DNA of 35,751 nt from Nymphaea colorata (lineage: Eukaryota; Streptophyta; Magnoliopsida; Nymphaeales; Nymphaeaceae): NCBI RefSeq assembly GCF_008831285.2, contig NW_022204646.1:1-35751 (forward strand), written 5' to 3'. The position numbers were made by a program, and so were the translations under genes. The notes under the pieces are model-generated. The model ran no database searches. It saw only the letters and a program-made list of their open reading frames with translations, and was not told where the DNA came from. Of the stretch, positions 9,581 to 21,249 are shown piece by piece. The stretch's first letter is position 1; every line of letters begins with the position of its first letter.

Positions 9581-11323
9581 TCAAAGCGGAGCAGTGGCAT
9601 TCTTCAGCCACTACAGAGCAGCGGGATCGTCCTGCAGACGCGGGGAAAGGATGTCCCAGACACGCTGGTGGTAGTCGTTGATGAAATTAACGTCAGCCTG
9701 GGTCAGCAACTCCTTGGCGATCAAGTTCTTGTCATAGGGGCAAAGAGTAAGGTTCTCGAACCAGTTGAAGCCGTCCTTTTCATGCACAAGCAGCATGTTC
9801 TCAATGCGGATGCCATACTCGCCTGGCTAGTAGTAGCCTGGCTCGTTAGTGACGATCATGCCCGCCTCGAACTTGGTCTGGTTGTATCTGCTGATGCCGA
9901 CTGGGCCCTCATGCACTCCCTCGAAATAGCCCACTCCGTGACCAGTCCCATGGCCGTAGTCCAGTCCCTTCGCCCAGAGGTGCCTCCTGGCGAGCACGTC
10001 AATGTCGAAGCCGGCGATTTTACCGGCAGGCCAGCGCAGCCTCTCGATATCCAGGTTTCCCAGCAGGACACGAGTGAAGGAGTCTTTTTCTTCAGGCCTC
10101 GGCTATCCGAAGTGGTAGTCCTGGTGACGTCAGTGGTGCCGTCGAGGTACTGTCCTCCCGAGTCCAAGAGGTGGATCATGTTCTTGGTGATGAGAGAGTG
10201 GTTGTGCTCGGAGGGGTGGTAGTGGATGACGGCTGCGTTGGGTCCTCCGCCTGAGATTGTGTCAAAGCTGAGGCCTTGTTGTGCTCCTGCTCGTAGCGGC
10301 GGGCGTTCATGTAGAGGGCAGCCTCGTATTCGTCCACCTCGTCCAGCTTGGACCGCCAGGACCAGAACTTAGCCATGGCAACGCCGTCGACTATGTGGCA
10401 CCGCCTGAAGCCTTGGATCTCCTTCTCTGAACGAACCGCGCGGTATAGGTCGATGCCCTACCATTCATCGGCTCCTTGTCCTTATTGAGCTGTAGACGTA
10501 GAAGTTAAGGCCTGACTTCTTGATGAGGGATTTTTCATCAAAGACTGGCTCGTATGGCTCCAGCTTGATGTCCACCTGGGCGAGGTGCTGCTGGATGTCT
10601 TCAGCAGTCAGCGAGGGGTGATCCTTCGGCAAGTAAAGGGATCCTCCTTCTTTCCTGATGATAAGAACGCCCTTGAAGAATGGATTGTGTGGGATTTCGC
10701 TGGACCTCAGGTTCAAAATCCAAGCAATTTCGGATAGGTCGTTGAAGATGGCTGCGTTGCCGTTCTTGCTGGCGATTTTGGAGCGCACCCAGCCTACCTT
10801 TTCCGCGATGCCCTTCCCGCCCAGTTTTCGTGGATGAAGATGAGCGGCTTGGGAGGCGCAGGCTTGCCAGCCCAGACGAGGTCCACGATGTTCTCAATCG
10901 ACAGCTCCACTTTCAGGCCAGCTTTCTCCAAAAAGGTGACTCGGATGAGTCCCGCATCTAAATCGATGGGATTCTACCGGCGGTGAGCAACCTGGGATCC
11001 ACGCCCACAACTGTGTCCTTGGGGTAATTCTCGACGATATGCTCGAACCACTTCTTCTCGCCCTCCAGCAGTTTGCGCATGGACCAGCCTTCAGTGAGTT
11101 CCTTTTCGGCCTGCAGGAAGTAGCGACTATCAGTCCAGAGCAGAGCCTCAGTGAGGGTGATGATGGCGATGGCGTTGGAGCCGGAGAAACCGCTTGCAAA
11201 TTTCACTCTTTCGTCTGAGGGGCCGAGGTATTCGCTCTGGTGCTCGTCAGTGCGGGGCAGGACGTAGATTTGCCAGCCTCGCTGCGTCATCTGCTGACGG
11301 ATGCTGTTCAGGATTTAAGCCAT
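9581..11323 (-). CDS. XPNPEP1: Aminopeptidase P (Xaa-Pro aminopeptidase, cytosolic type)
   Basis: Two-metal M24 peptidase that removes an N-terminal residue preceding proline. The N-terminal creatinase-like domains include [10 protein letters not shown] and WTDSRYFLQ. The catalytic domain shows [16 protein letters not shown] (two Asp ligands), [17 protein letters not shown] (His), NEPGYY-TAG (Glu) and YGIRIEN (Glu). The C-terminus [15 protein letters not shown] matches the animal end ALEWL. TAG is Glu in both places. About 575 residues, close to the human 623. It starts ATG-GCT-TAA (11323) and stops at TGA (9583-9581). One 20-nt intron (10958-10977) is clear. Five single-base losses are needed near 10117, 10270, 10457, 10490 and 10817, mostly at runs of G or C. 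The gene lies 90 bases upstream of the ISWI gene on the same strand. Confidence 0.93.
10958..10977 (-). other. 20-nt intron in aminopeptidase P gene
   Basis: On the coding strand GTAGAATCCCATCGATTTAG interrupts a codon after its first base. Removal joins [10 protein letters not shown] to [14 protein letters not shown], matching the animal protein without a gap; retention shifts the frame. Confidence 0.88.
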
Positions 11324-11442
11324 TCTCAAATATTTTTGAAATATAAAGATACGACCCGCCTACTCATATTCCACCAAAGGCAGAAAAGATCATATAAATT
11401 GTATGGCAAAGAGAGGTGATAGGCTATTGATTGGTTTATGGA

Positions 11443-14400
11443 TCAACTGCTGTAATAGGTGGTCAGCATCTCGATGATCTTGGTGGAGTCATTCCTGTGG
11501 CCTTCCAGTAGTCCTTAAAGCCTTTCGATCTTCCTGGGATCCTCATTTAATTTCTTAATGAAGATGTGCGGGTATGCCTTGGAGCAATTAACGAGGATAT
11601 CAACGCCTGCCGATGGCCCACTGCCCAAGGTTTCAAAGCCAACCTCAACTCGGGCATCCTCCAGATCGCTCTCCCAGCCTTCGAAGTGCATGATGTTCTT
11701 GAGCACTCTCAATCCGTACTTGACCACTCCTGCCAGGATGCGATACTTGAAGGCCTCGCCTTCCTCAGCATTGACCGGCGAGCCAGGCGTCAGCTTGGCG
11801 TTGAAGTAGAGGTTGCCGAGGAACTTGAGCTGGTAGAGGTGGTTTTCGATGGAGAACGAAGTGAACTTCATGGCCTCGCCCAAAGAAACAGTACGGTCTG
11901 TCTTGCTCACCTGGAAGTTTAGAAGCAAGGAGGGAACAGAAATGCCCTCTTTTTGCAAGTATTTCACGAATTACTTCGATAGCTTGCTCAGAGCAGGCTT
12001 GATCTAGCGCTTTCCCGGTCCTTCGCTGTAGCAAGGCTCAAAGAAATAGTTCAAAACCATGTAGAGGACTGAGTGCTTTTCGCTATAGAGTTTGGCGTGA
12101 ATTGCCGAGAAGAAATCCTTGAGGTAAGCTGCGTCGCGCTCGGGGTGGACGTTCATCTCGAGTATCCTGAGCAGGTTGAAGAGGAATCCGATGTAAAAGA
12201 CTGCGTTCTGGGGGGTGATGTGGTTGTTGAGGGAGAAGAGGGCGGTGGCCATCTGGAAAGAGAACTGGTAGTAGGTAAACCTGAGCTTGCTTCCATTCGG
12301 CAGCAGGTAGTTGTTGAGCAGACTGTGGATGCGTCTGAACCTTTCCTGCGGTTACTTGTCTCCCTTTTCGGCCTGCATTTCGCTGCTGCTGTCGCCGTCC
12401 TCCGCTGCCTCCATTTCGCGCGCTTCCTCTTCCAGCACTGCCTCTTTCTCGGACTCTTCGTCGATGTCGATTTCCTCCTCTTCTGACTTTTGCTCCTCCT
12501 CCTGCTGCTGGCGGTGGGCGGGACGAGGGTAAGGCTGCGGTTTGTCGTGCATGCGGAAGATGTCGATGGCACTGTCGAGTGGGTGCAGCTGCCTGGGGGA
12601 AAGATAGAGTTTTTCGAGATAGACTTATGGACTGATGAATACCTCCCTGTAGAGCTATTTGCGAGTGGCACAGAATACGTCTTCCAGCAGAGAAAGGATG
12701 ATGTTTTCCGGTGACTCTTCGTCTTGCTCATCCACCATATCGTTGGTGCTATTTTTGAGTGTCTGGTAGTATTCGCAGACAAGCGCGACGAAGTTAGGGC
12801 AAATGTTGACTAGTTTCTGCAGCTGTGCCTGGTCGCGAGCCTCATTGCGAGAGAGCTTGAGGGATTGCAGAAGGGTCTTGTAATAGGAAGTGAGCTGGTA
12901 GATGAGGTCGGGATAGGCCTTGAAGATGATGTAGAGGTTGCCAATCCGCTTGAAGATGAGAGCGTAGAGCACGTTGACCAACTGCTAGAAGTGGCTCAGC
13001 TGCTTGCTGCTCGCCCACTGCGAATAGCACCCCTAGAAGTAGTAGAAATCGAGCACGGTCCGGTACTCGAGAGGGTGCCCAGTGACTCCACCGCTCTGCG
13101 GAAGGCCAAGCTGGCACAACCTGCGGATCAGCTTCCAACAGCTCTTCTCCAGGTAATGCCTCTTCTCGCACTGCGGCATTAGATATGCGCGGACGGCCTA
13201 CAAAGTCTCATCCAAGTTGCACTCGCGAGTAAGGCTATCCTCCACGCTCTACCGCAACAGCTACAGCTTCATGAGCAAGTTAAGCTCTCTGCTGCTGTAC
13301 TTCTGGTTGGCCTTCAATTCTGCGAACTTAGAGAGATCCAACGGAGCAAGGTTATGGCGGTCGACGTTCTAGAGGTATTGATCGACGTTGTTGGGAATAA
13401 AGGCGAGGTGAGTGATGACCAGCTTGTGGAGATGGAGAAAGGCACGCTTATAAAGGGAATCAGTAGAATATTCCATACCGTAGATGCGACAATTTCTCAC
13501 CTCCACGCTGTTCAATTGGAAGAATAGCGAAAATTACCCTTCAGACGTGAATATCTACAGGGTTTCCTTGATGTTGAAAGGTACCTGGATTTCGCGATTT
13601 TTAGTGACTTGGAAACTGTAGTGGCGTCCAAACAGATCGAAGCCCAGCTGGCCTACTTCTTCCTCCTTGGCCTCGGCTGTGAAGAGCAGACCAGTCCAGA
13701 AGAACTTGAAGGGATCTGAAGTTGTGACCTTGATTGAATTGGGACTATCGATGGCCACCTTGTAGCTATTGGTGATATCCTTGGTCTCCTTGAAGTGCTC
13801 GTACCGCTTAGGCTCGCAGTACTTGACGAGGGAGAGCAGGTTGTGGGACTTGACAAGGGCATTGCAGCGCAAGATTGATGCCTAGTCGATGGGTATCTTG
13901 GTGTCTTCCCTGAGGCTGAACAACTCGCCAGGGATGAGATAGTGGAAGCAGAAAACACTGCCATTCTCATCGACTGCAGTAATCAGATACCCGTTTTCAG
14001 TCAGCTCGCTCACTTCATAGCTCTCAATGCTCTCCTCCTCGTGCAGCAAAATCACCTCCAGGCTCTTCTTGGAACTCACGCGCAAAATCATCAGGTAGCC
14101 GCCCCTTCGCTTGGGGTCCGCTCCTGCTCGCTTCACAATGCATCCAATCGAGAACAGGTGCTCGCTGCTCTGGACTATCTGCAACTGCGAGAAAAAGGCG
14201 GGGAATTTGATGAATTTTGTGTTTTCTCCAGACCTGATGGCAGCCTCAATGTCGAAGCTCTGCTGGAATGTGGGAGGAGAATTCTTGCCTTCAACCTGAA
14301 GCACATAGCATTTGCCAGTAGCCGAAGTCAGCAGCAACTTCTTGTCTGCGAAGATAAGGGAATGCAGTTGGTCGAGATTTTCACGGTAGGTGATTTTTTT

Positions 14401-17400
14401 ATCAGCGACGTTGAGAGTCTTGGCGCCACGATAGTCAAACTCTGCTCTATACAGAGTGCCTTCGTGGTCGATGATGTAGACGAACAGGGCGCCTGCCTCG
14501 CCGTTGATCTCGAAATCCCTGATCGGTTTGTCGATATTCACGCGGAAGCGGTTCGTCGTCTTCACTCTTCCTTCCTCGTTGACATGGCCCAGCCGAATGC
14601 TGCTGCCAGCTGCAACCGCGAAGATGTTCTTGTGCCTGCCCAGCCATGCGAATTTAGTAATTGGCTCTGTTGACTTGTAGTCAGAAGGCGAGTATTTTTG
14701 CAGCTTGCCCTAAGCGGAAAGTAGGCCAAAACCGATTTCGTTGAGACCAATGATGGCGAGCAGGTTGGGACTATTGCGGTTGAACATGATTTGGATGGGC
14801 TAAAAGGTGAATGCAGAGTTGTTGATGTTTCCTGCGAGGAATCCGCGTTCTTGCTCGAAGTCAGCTATGGCCCTGTTCTGGATGCGCTTGGTCATTTTGG
14901 CGATGAGGTTGGTGAGGACAAGCAAAATGATGCCGTTATTTGGAGTGGGATAGGCCAAGAAACGACCGTTGCTGGTCAGTAAGGAGCGTCGAACAGTCCC
15001 AACCACACCCATGCTCATCCCGCGCATCATGCCGAAGTCCTGCCTGTTGCCAGACTTGAAATAATTTGACTTGTTGAAGAAGTTGTATCTCTAATTGAGG
15101 AAAGTAGCAGTGGCCTTGCCTTGCTCCTGCTTGTCCTACTCGTTTCCTTGTGAATGCAGCTCGCGTAAGAGCAGGCAACGCAGGGGACGTGTGTCGATGG
15201 AGGATGTGTATCGCACTTGAGGCTAGGGGATAGGGGTGAACTAAGGCGTGAAGAAGTGAGTGTTTACATGGCTGTGATGCAAATTTTTAATCGATTTTGA
15301 AGAACTGCTCTTTATCTCGCATTTATCTTCACGGTTAGCCTCGCCCTTCTCTTTGTCGAACATGATAAGGATTTCTTCTCTTTCTTTCTCCATTCTTTCT
15401 CGCTCTCGAGAAAACAATAACTCCTTTTCGCGCTCACGATCTCTTTAACGGTCGCGTTCTCGATCCCTCTGCTCCTTTAATCGTAATTCCATTATCTCTT
15501 TGAAGCCTATATCAACTCTATTAGTACGTAGGTGCTCTCCAAAATCCATTTACTCATCAGGGAATTCGAATGTGGACATAAGCCAGTCGTCTTCTCTGCG
15601 TTGCTGGTTTCTCATGAGTCCAGGCTGGTAAACAGAGGGCTGCCCATACCCAGGTAGCCCAGGCAGTTGCGCATAGGCTGGAGGTTGGAAGATATTGGAT
15701 CCTGGAAGTGCTTGATACCTTTCAGGAGGATCTCTGGCCTCTCTGTGGAAGCGCTGCTCCTTCTGCTTATCTTGCTTGCTTTCATCTTATTTGCGCTTCG
15801 TGTTATCATGCACACAGAAACCATCCTTGCCGAGGTAGTTAACGTCGTGATGCTTGTGCAGGAAGGGCAGACAGACTTGGCAAATAGGGAGGTTGCAAGT
15901 AAAACATAAATAGTAGTGCTGGTCGCTGGGAGCCGGCAGTCTGTAACCCAGGAAGAAGTTTTTCAGTGCCTCCACTGGCACCTCAGGAGACTCCACTGGC
16001 TGGTCTTGGCAGCTGGCTTGGTAAATCAGCAGCAAAGTGATCAATATCTTCTCCTCGAATTCCGGCATCTGCCTCTTTGACTCGAAAAGCACATTCAAAA
16101 ACTCAGTAAGGATGTGGAAGTGGCGTTAGAGCTCTTCAGGAGCGAACTTGAATGATTTTTTAATGAAGACCTGCCACAGCTAGCAGTAGCTGAGCACTTT
16201 TCCACTCCACTGATGGAAAAACTCAGGCTTTTGGCAGTGGAAGACCTTGAGAGTAGGCAGCCATTCGCTGACGATGCGCTAGAGACGGTTGAACTGGTCG
16301 TTGATCTTGAGAAGCACGGTGATAAGAGGGGTGAAAGAGAGCAGATCTGTACTTTCTCCGAAGAGAGTGCGAAGCTCCTTTCTCTTCATGATAGTGTCGA
16401 AGAGAGCGACGTTGTCCATGATGTGGTCCGCATTCGAATATACCTACGCGGCTATTGCTCGTTTCTCAGCCTTTTCCTTCTCGATTTTCTTCTTTTTTGA
16501 TGATTTGCGCTTCTCCCGCTACTTCTCTTTTTCTCGTCGGGCAGGCTGAGACTAAACCAGCATCGCAAGGAAACTAATCATTTCGGGGTATATCTCTTCC
16601 AGCATTTCCGGAGTGTAGTAAAGGATATCTATATAGTCATCAAACTGCTGGTTGAAAACCCTCTCCACCTTTTCAAAGAACTCGTAAGAGGGATGTAGCT
16701 ATCCAACCAGCTCTCTTAGTAATTGTGCATCGCGAATGCCTGCTTAGAAATACGTTTTGATTGTTTCGAAGACAAGAGGGTACACCCACTCTCTCTCGAA
16801 AATGCCTTTCAGTTCCTTGCGAATGTCAGAGTTGTTGCCGATATTGAAGTTTACCAGGTTTTATAGGAGTTTTCTGAGCTCGCAGATCACCTTTTTTCCA
16901 GTCCACAGCTCGCCAACCAGTCCACGCTTCTCGTCTTAACGGATTAGGTAGTCTGCGAAATCTACTCCATTCACACGTCGGTAATTGCATTAACCACTTA
17001 GTAACTAGCCTAAATCTCCACCAAAAGTGCCGAATTTCTGTTTAGTGTGAAGACAGAGCCTAAAGAGGGCAACGTAGAAGTGGCTTTTGCGTGAGTTTCG
17101 ATCCTCGTTTTCGAGGCGGCCAAAGCTTTTCCCGAAATTTTAGTGATAATCTAGGTAGATCCTGGCGAGGTTATCAATGATATCGCTCCTAGGTTCCGCC
17201 ACGAAATTAAGATACAGCTTATTATTGACTGCCATCAGCAGAGCAGCGACCATCTATGCGTCTCGTTTGAGGTTTTCTTCGCAAATGTACTTTAGGATGT
17301 CTTCAAAAGGCTTTTGGATTAGCAGGTTAAGCTCTTTGATGCGCTTGGTTGGTGCAGTCACGAGGTTGCATGCTCCCAGCAACTCTGCTTTCACTTTCAT

Positions 17401-18826
17401 TGCGTTGTCGCTTCCATCGTTGTGGCCCTCCAATAGACGGACCAATTTTTTCTTGTCGTCGGCTGAAGCTTTGTCGGATTTGAGCTCTCCAAGGGGAAGG
17501 AAGGCTAAAGATGCCTCGGTGTTGAAGCAGGCCAGCGTTGTTTGGCCGATTATGTTGCAAAGAAGCGCTTTTTTGTCCAAATTAGTAAGGGAAAAGTGGA
17601 TTGCCTTGAATAGAAGAGTCTTGCGCTCTTTGGACAAGAATTCTTCCTGCCTAGCATAAAGCTAGATTAATTCTGATGATAGCTTTTTGTCATTATGGCA
17701 GGCAAGGGCGAGAGCGAAGATGAGAGTGTGTTGATAGAGCAATTATCTTTGCTCAAAAAGTAGTAATAGATACTTTTTAGGTACGACCGATTCACTATTG
17801 GCAATTAGGCACAGAATAGCTAAGTTCTTTATTTCCTTCGCTGCCAAAAACTCATCAATCAGATGCTCGATATTTCTTTTTTTCCACTAATCATTTAGTT
17901 GGTGCAGGAAGGCTCGTTATATGTCTGTGTCCTTGAATTGCAGGCTGAAGTATATGGAAATGTTATCCTGCTGCTTGATGAGCTGCTGCAGTGCTGTTGA
18001 GGTCGATTATTGGGTGAAATAGTTTTCTTGGAGGGCCTCAAGCACAGCCTCGATTTCCTCAGCAGTCGATGGAGGACGGGCCAGAAAGACTTGCATGAAG
18101 AGCTCGGAAGGGTCGGCAGGGGAAGCCTTTGCGAGATGACGGTTAAACAGCCTCACAACTTCTCTCTTTTGCGGAGCCTGCTGGAAGAGAAGGAGGTAGA
18201 TCTGTTTGAGGTTTAGTTGTTGCAATATAAAATCGTTTAGATTAAAAGCAGAAGTGATGCTGTAGCTGCCCAGTTCTCTAAGGGCTACTTTCTCATCCTC
18301 TCCGCTAAGTTCCACCTCGCAGAAATATCCTTCCCCCCGCATTAATTATTCAAATGCATTTACAGTCTGCAGGGCGGGTCGCTATCCGTCGATCAAGTAT
18401 TTGAGAAAGGTGAAAGCGGAAGAGTAGAAGCCACGCTCGATGCTGTCCAGAATCAGCTGGCATGTCCATCTGCCGATCGATGTGACTATCTCCTCGTCTT
18501 CCTCTTCCTGGAAGTTGCGGTCGTTGGCCAGCACAGCCAGAAGAGTGTGGTGGACGATTGTGTTTGCGTTGGCTGTGGTTGGATAGTTCGTGTGTAGACG
18601 GTAGAGAAAGGCATTGAAGCGAGTGAGCCTTATAGAATTCATGCGTTTGGGTTTGGGTGATAGATTGTTTTTGTATATCTTGATGAGGAACATCTGCATA
18701 ACGGGATTGCTGTACGCTAAGAGAGTGGTCTTCGGTAGCTTCAGCCTCATTGGAGAAGATGTTCATGAGCGCTTGCGCGACCGAGTCCATGCTGTCCTTG
18801 CTTTCTGAGTTCGACTCGACGTCCAT
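11443..18826 (-). CDS. UBR4: UBR4/Calossin/BIG homologue (N-recognin), short form
   Basis: About 2,460 residues in one frame from 18750 to the TGA at 11445-11443, with TAA/TAG as sense codons. The first third is helical repeats. A UBR-type zinc finger lies at 15808-15918: HYYLCFTC, ICQVC, HKHHD, FCVH, aligned with UBR4 HWYHCHTC and CTVC. A charged linker follows (ERDRERE type), then a beta-propeller (about 15030-13880; RRSLLTSNGR, FAWLGRHKNIFAVA) and the post-propeller segment GFDLFGRHYSF. These occur in the same order as in human UBR4. An acidic stretch (12352-12500) precedes the C-terminal helices. Animal and plant UBR4 exceed 5,000 residues and end in the hemi-RING/UZI ligase module, which is absent here. 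The N-terminal 25 codons (MDVESNSESKDSMDS) join the main frame only if one base near 18720 is surplus; otherwise ATG 18750 is the start. Confidence 0.88.
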
Positions 18827-18937
18827 ATCAACTAAGTTAGATATAATGCGAAATGCAGCATTAGAGCCTACCGTAAATACCAGATTACACACCAAAGTGA
18901 AAATCCTGCTTTCTTTTATAACCCACTAACAACTTGC

Positions 18938-19468
18938 ATGCAAAACCCACAGCAAGAATTAAGCGAAGAAGAGGTTTAGAAATGGATGAGGAAGGCCTTG
19001 GAACAGGCAGAAAAGGCCGTCATGTGCGATTAGGTGCCTGTTGGATGTGTGTTTATCATGTGGCGTGATGGAAAATATTAGCAAGTTGCCGCCAGTCACA
19101 ATCTGACAAATCAATGCAAAAATGCTTCAAGGCATTGTGAAGTTAACTGCTTCAATGAAATGGAAAAGACAATGAGCAAATAGGAAATAGCCAGCTGCGT
19201 ACTTTTTGTGACGGTATAGCCATGCATCATGTGCACCTTCGCTCTCAACCTTATGCGCATCAGCATGGTCTACTTCGGACAGTTCAACGACAAGTTCGGA
19301 GGATGCGGATCACTTCGCAGCGACCACAAGTTCCCCATCAGAGGGGGCATAATGGAAAAGGAGAGCCTGGCCATCATAAAGGACTTCTACGAAAAGGGCA
19401 ACCAGAAAATCCCCGAAGAAATGAGGAACCGAAGCCGCAAGAAACAGAAGATAGAAGGGGACTAATGA
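18938..19468 (+). CDS. ADAT2: tRNA-specific adenosine deaminase, ADAT2 subunit
   Basis: Catalytic subunit of the ADAT2/ADAT3 enzyme that converts A34 to inosine in tRNA anticodons. 176 residues in one uninterrupted frame. Motifs: CD-TAG-VPVGC (EVPVGC in the family), NASRHCE (zinc His plus catalytic Glu of the HxE motif), VTV-TAG-PCIMC (TVEPCIMC, two zinc Cys) and FGGCGS, typical of ADAT2 and not of bacterial TadA. Both TAG codons fall on invariant Glu and are strong evidence for the genetic code. The C-terminal tail is basic (RNRSRKKQK). The gene ends GAC-TAA-TGA, where TAA is Glu and TGA is the stop. It is transcribed divergently from the UBR4 gene across 111 bases and converges on the next gene with 21 bases between stops. 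Confidence 0.95.
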
Positions 19469-19489
19469 ATGATATGATATATGAGTTGG

Positions 19490-20482
19490 TCAGTCATTAT
19501 ACCACTCCCTTAGCAACTTACGCTGCTCCTATACAATCAGGATCTTCTTAGCCTTCTCCTCCATGCTTCCATGCGTCTCGTAGCTGCCTGGTCCTGGCAG
19601 GCTCGATCTTGGCAGTGTTGGATATATTTGGTGGCCGAATCTGTCTATATTGACTTCAGCGAATATGCTGCTATTGTTCTTCACAGCTTCTGGCTTTTTA
19701 TCCTAATCCTCCACTTGTATTGACTTGTATTCCTTAAAATCCTTCAGAAAGTCTTTCAATTTCTCTTTGATAGGAATGTAATGTTCGGGATTCTATACTT
19801 TCTTTTTGGGAGACGGAGAATGTCTTTTGATAGTTTCGAGTACATAGGAGCCAGGACCTGGCTTGATTTTACTCTTCAACTATCTTTCTTTATTCTGCCA
19901 CCTATCTTCGCACTTGAAGGCAGCAGAGGGATGAAGAAACTTCTTCTTTTTCATCCTCTCCTCCCTCTTCTTTTCGAGCTCTTCAAGGTCATCGCTTTCA
20001 TTGTCTGATTGCTCTGTCATATTGAAGTAATAATTTTCGATCGGCCTATCGCTGCCCACCAGTTGGGATTGGTATTGCCTTAGCTATTCGTCGAGAGTGT
20101 CTCTTGCGCCCTGTTTAGGGAAAGTGAAGCCTTTTGCGTTATCCATGGAGGGAAGGGGTGGCTGGTACGACTTGTAATGGTCTTAGTACTTGATGAGTAG
20201 ATTCTTTTTATCATCTCCCACCATCCATCTAAAATTGTCTGGCTACTCTCTAAAACAGCCGGAGAGGCTGGTAGAGGCTTCACTCTTTGCCTCAATGGGA
20301 GGCGGAGACTGTTTAGGCTGCAAGTTGGCGAAAGAATTAATGAAGCGCCTAGTTAGATACTCCTTGTCATCCTTGAATCGGGCCTACCTCGTCAAAAATC
20401 CCTTCATTCTCACATCCTGAATCTTGAACTTGAGTTCTCTGCCCGGAATGCTGGGCAAGTTTATATTAAAATTACTTTACAT
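19490..20482 (-). CDS. STPG (sperm-tail PG-rich repeat) axonemal protein
   Basis: 330 residues in one frame from ATG-TAA-AGT (20482) to TGA. It carries the repeat unit of sperm-tail PG-rich/ODF3-like proteins: SAAFKCEDRW followed by KPGPGSY, and SSIFAEVNIDRF followed by LPGPGSYE. Near the N-terminus are weaker units (LPSIPGRELKFK, REARFKDDKEYL). A Lys/Glu-rich linker (LEELEKKRRERMKKKK) sits in the middle. Family members are microtubule-associated and several are inner proteins of ciliary doublets, so a ciliary role is likely in this organism; that is inference. Divergent from the next gene across 66 bases. Confidence 0.85.
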
Positions 20483-20548
20483 CAATAAAATTATAACTCG
20501 CCTCCTCCTCTCCTTCCCTCCTTTTTCCCCTTCAATTTATAATGATTT

Positions 20549-21127
20549 ATGCCTCGTAAGAAGAGCAAGGAAGATAAACACCAGCCTAAATTGATGGAGT
20601 GGGTGGGAGACCCGACCTCTCTCGTTCCCCTCTCTTAAGCTGCCAGGAAGTAACGACTGTAGGGCGAACTTAACAGACTGATGAAGCTGAGAAGGGAAAT
20701 TGAGAATAAACAGTTGGAGGAAGAACGTATCATAAAGCGAATAATTAAACTGCAAATCGATGAGGACAGGATACACCCACATGAGGAGACGTGGCAATAG
20801 GAGCCAGATGAAGAATACCTAATCCTGACAACCTAAGAGTCTCTACAAGCTGAAAGTCCCAGCATGTTTAAATTGTGTCTTGGCGGGTATGGGGAAATTT
20901 ACATCAACCACAATAATACTAGCAACAATGAAGAGAAATAGGCGTAGGCCATGCCAGAGAAGGGAATAGAAGCTGTTTCTGCTCCTGAAACAGAGGCGCA
21001 TGTAAAGGAATGGCGGGAAAATGGCAGTCTGAGCTCGTAACTGCTTACTGACTATTCTAATAATTTTTTGCAGTACCTCCAACAAATGCAGTACAACGCT
21101 GACTCCATTCAGCCCACCCGTTTTTGA
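20549..21127 (+). CDS. Small coiled-coil protein, unknown
   Basis: 192 residues in an uninterrupted frame, starting MPRKKSKEDKHQPKLMEW and ending QPTRF-TGA. The middle (residues 32-75) is a predicted coiled coil (ARKERLEGELNRLMKLRREI) with TAA/TAG as Glu. I do not recognise a family. A second ATG lies 7 bases upstream (20542) in another frame and leads to no long product. The stretch after the stop (21129-21260) is unusually GC-rich and open in another frame, so the true 3' end may lie further on through a small intron. It lies between a ciliary STPG gene and a C2/coiled-coil gene, which hints weakly at a cytoskeletal role. Confidence 0.6.
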
Positions 21128-21249
21128 TCATATATATCCTATCTAGATACCCTTCACCGCCAGCCTCGCCCCCATTAAGGGCCACTCCACCCTCGTGGGG
21201 CGTGCCTTTGGTGGATTTGAATAAATTAAGATAAAATTATATCTTGATC

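Noticed and set aside
13942-14673. Plus-strand open frame of about 243 codons
   Set aside because: It is antisense to the UBR4 propeller, which has clear homology; shadow frame.
21147-21217. tRNA or other structured RNA in the GC-rich spacer
   Set aside because: No acceptor stem or T-loop consensus found on either strand; left as an open question in the findings.
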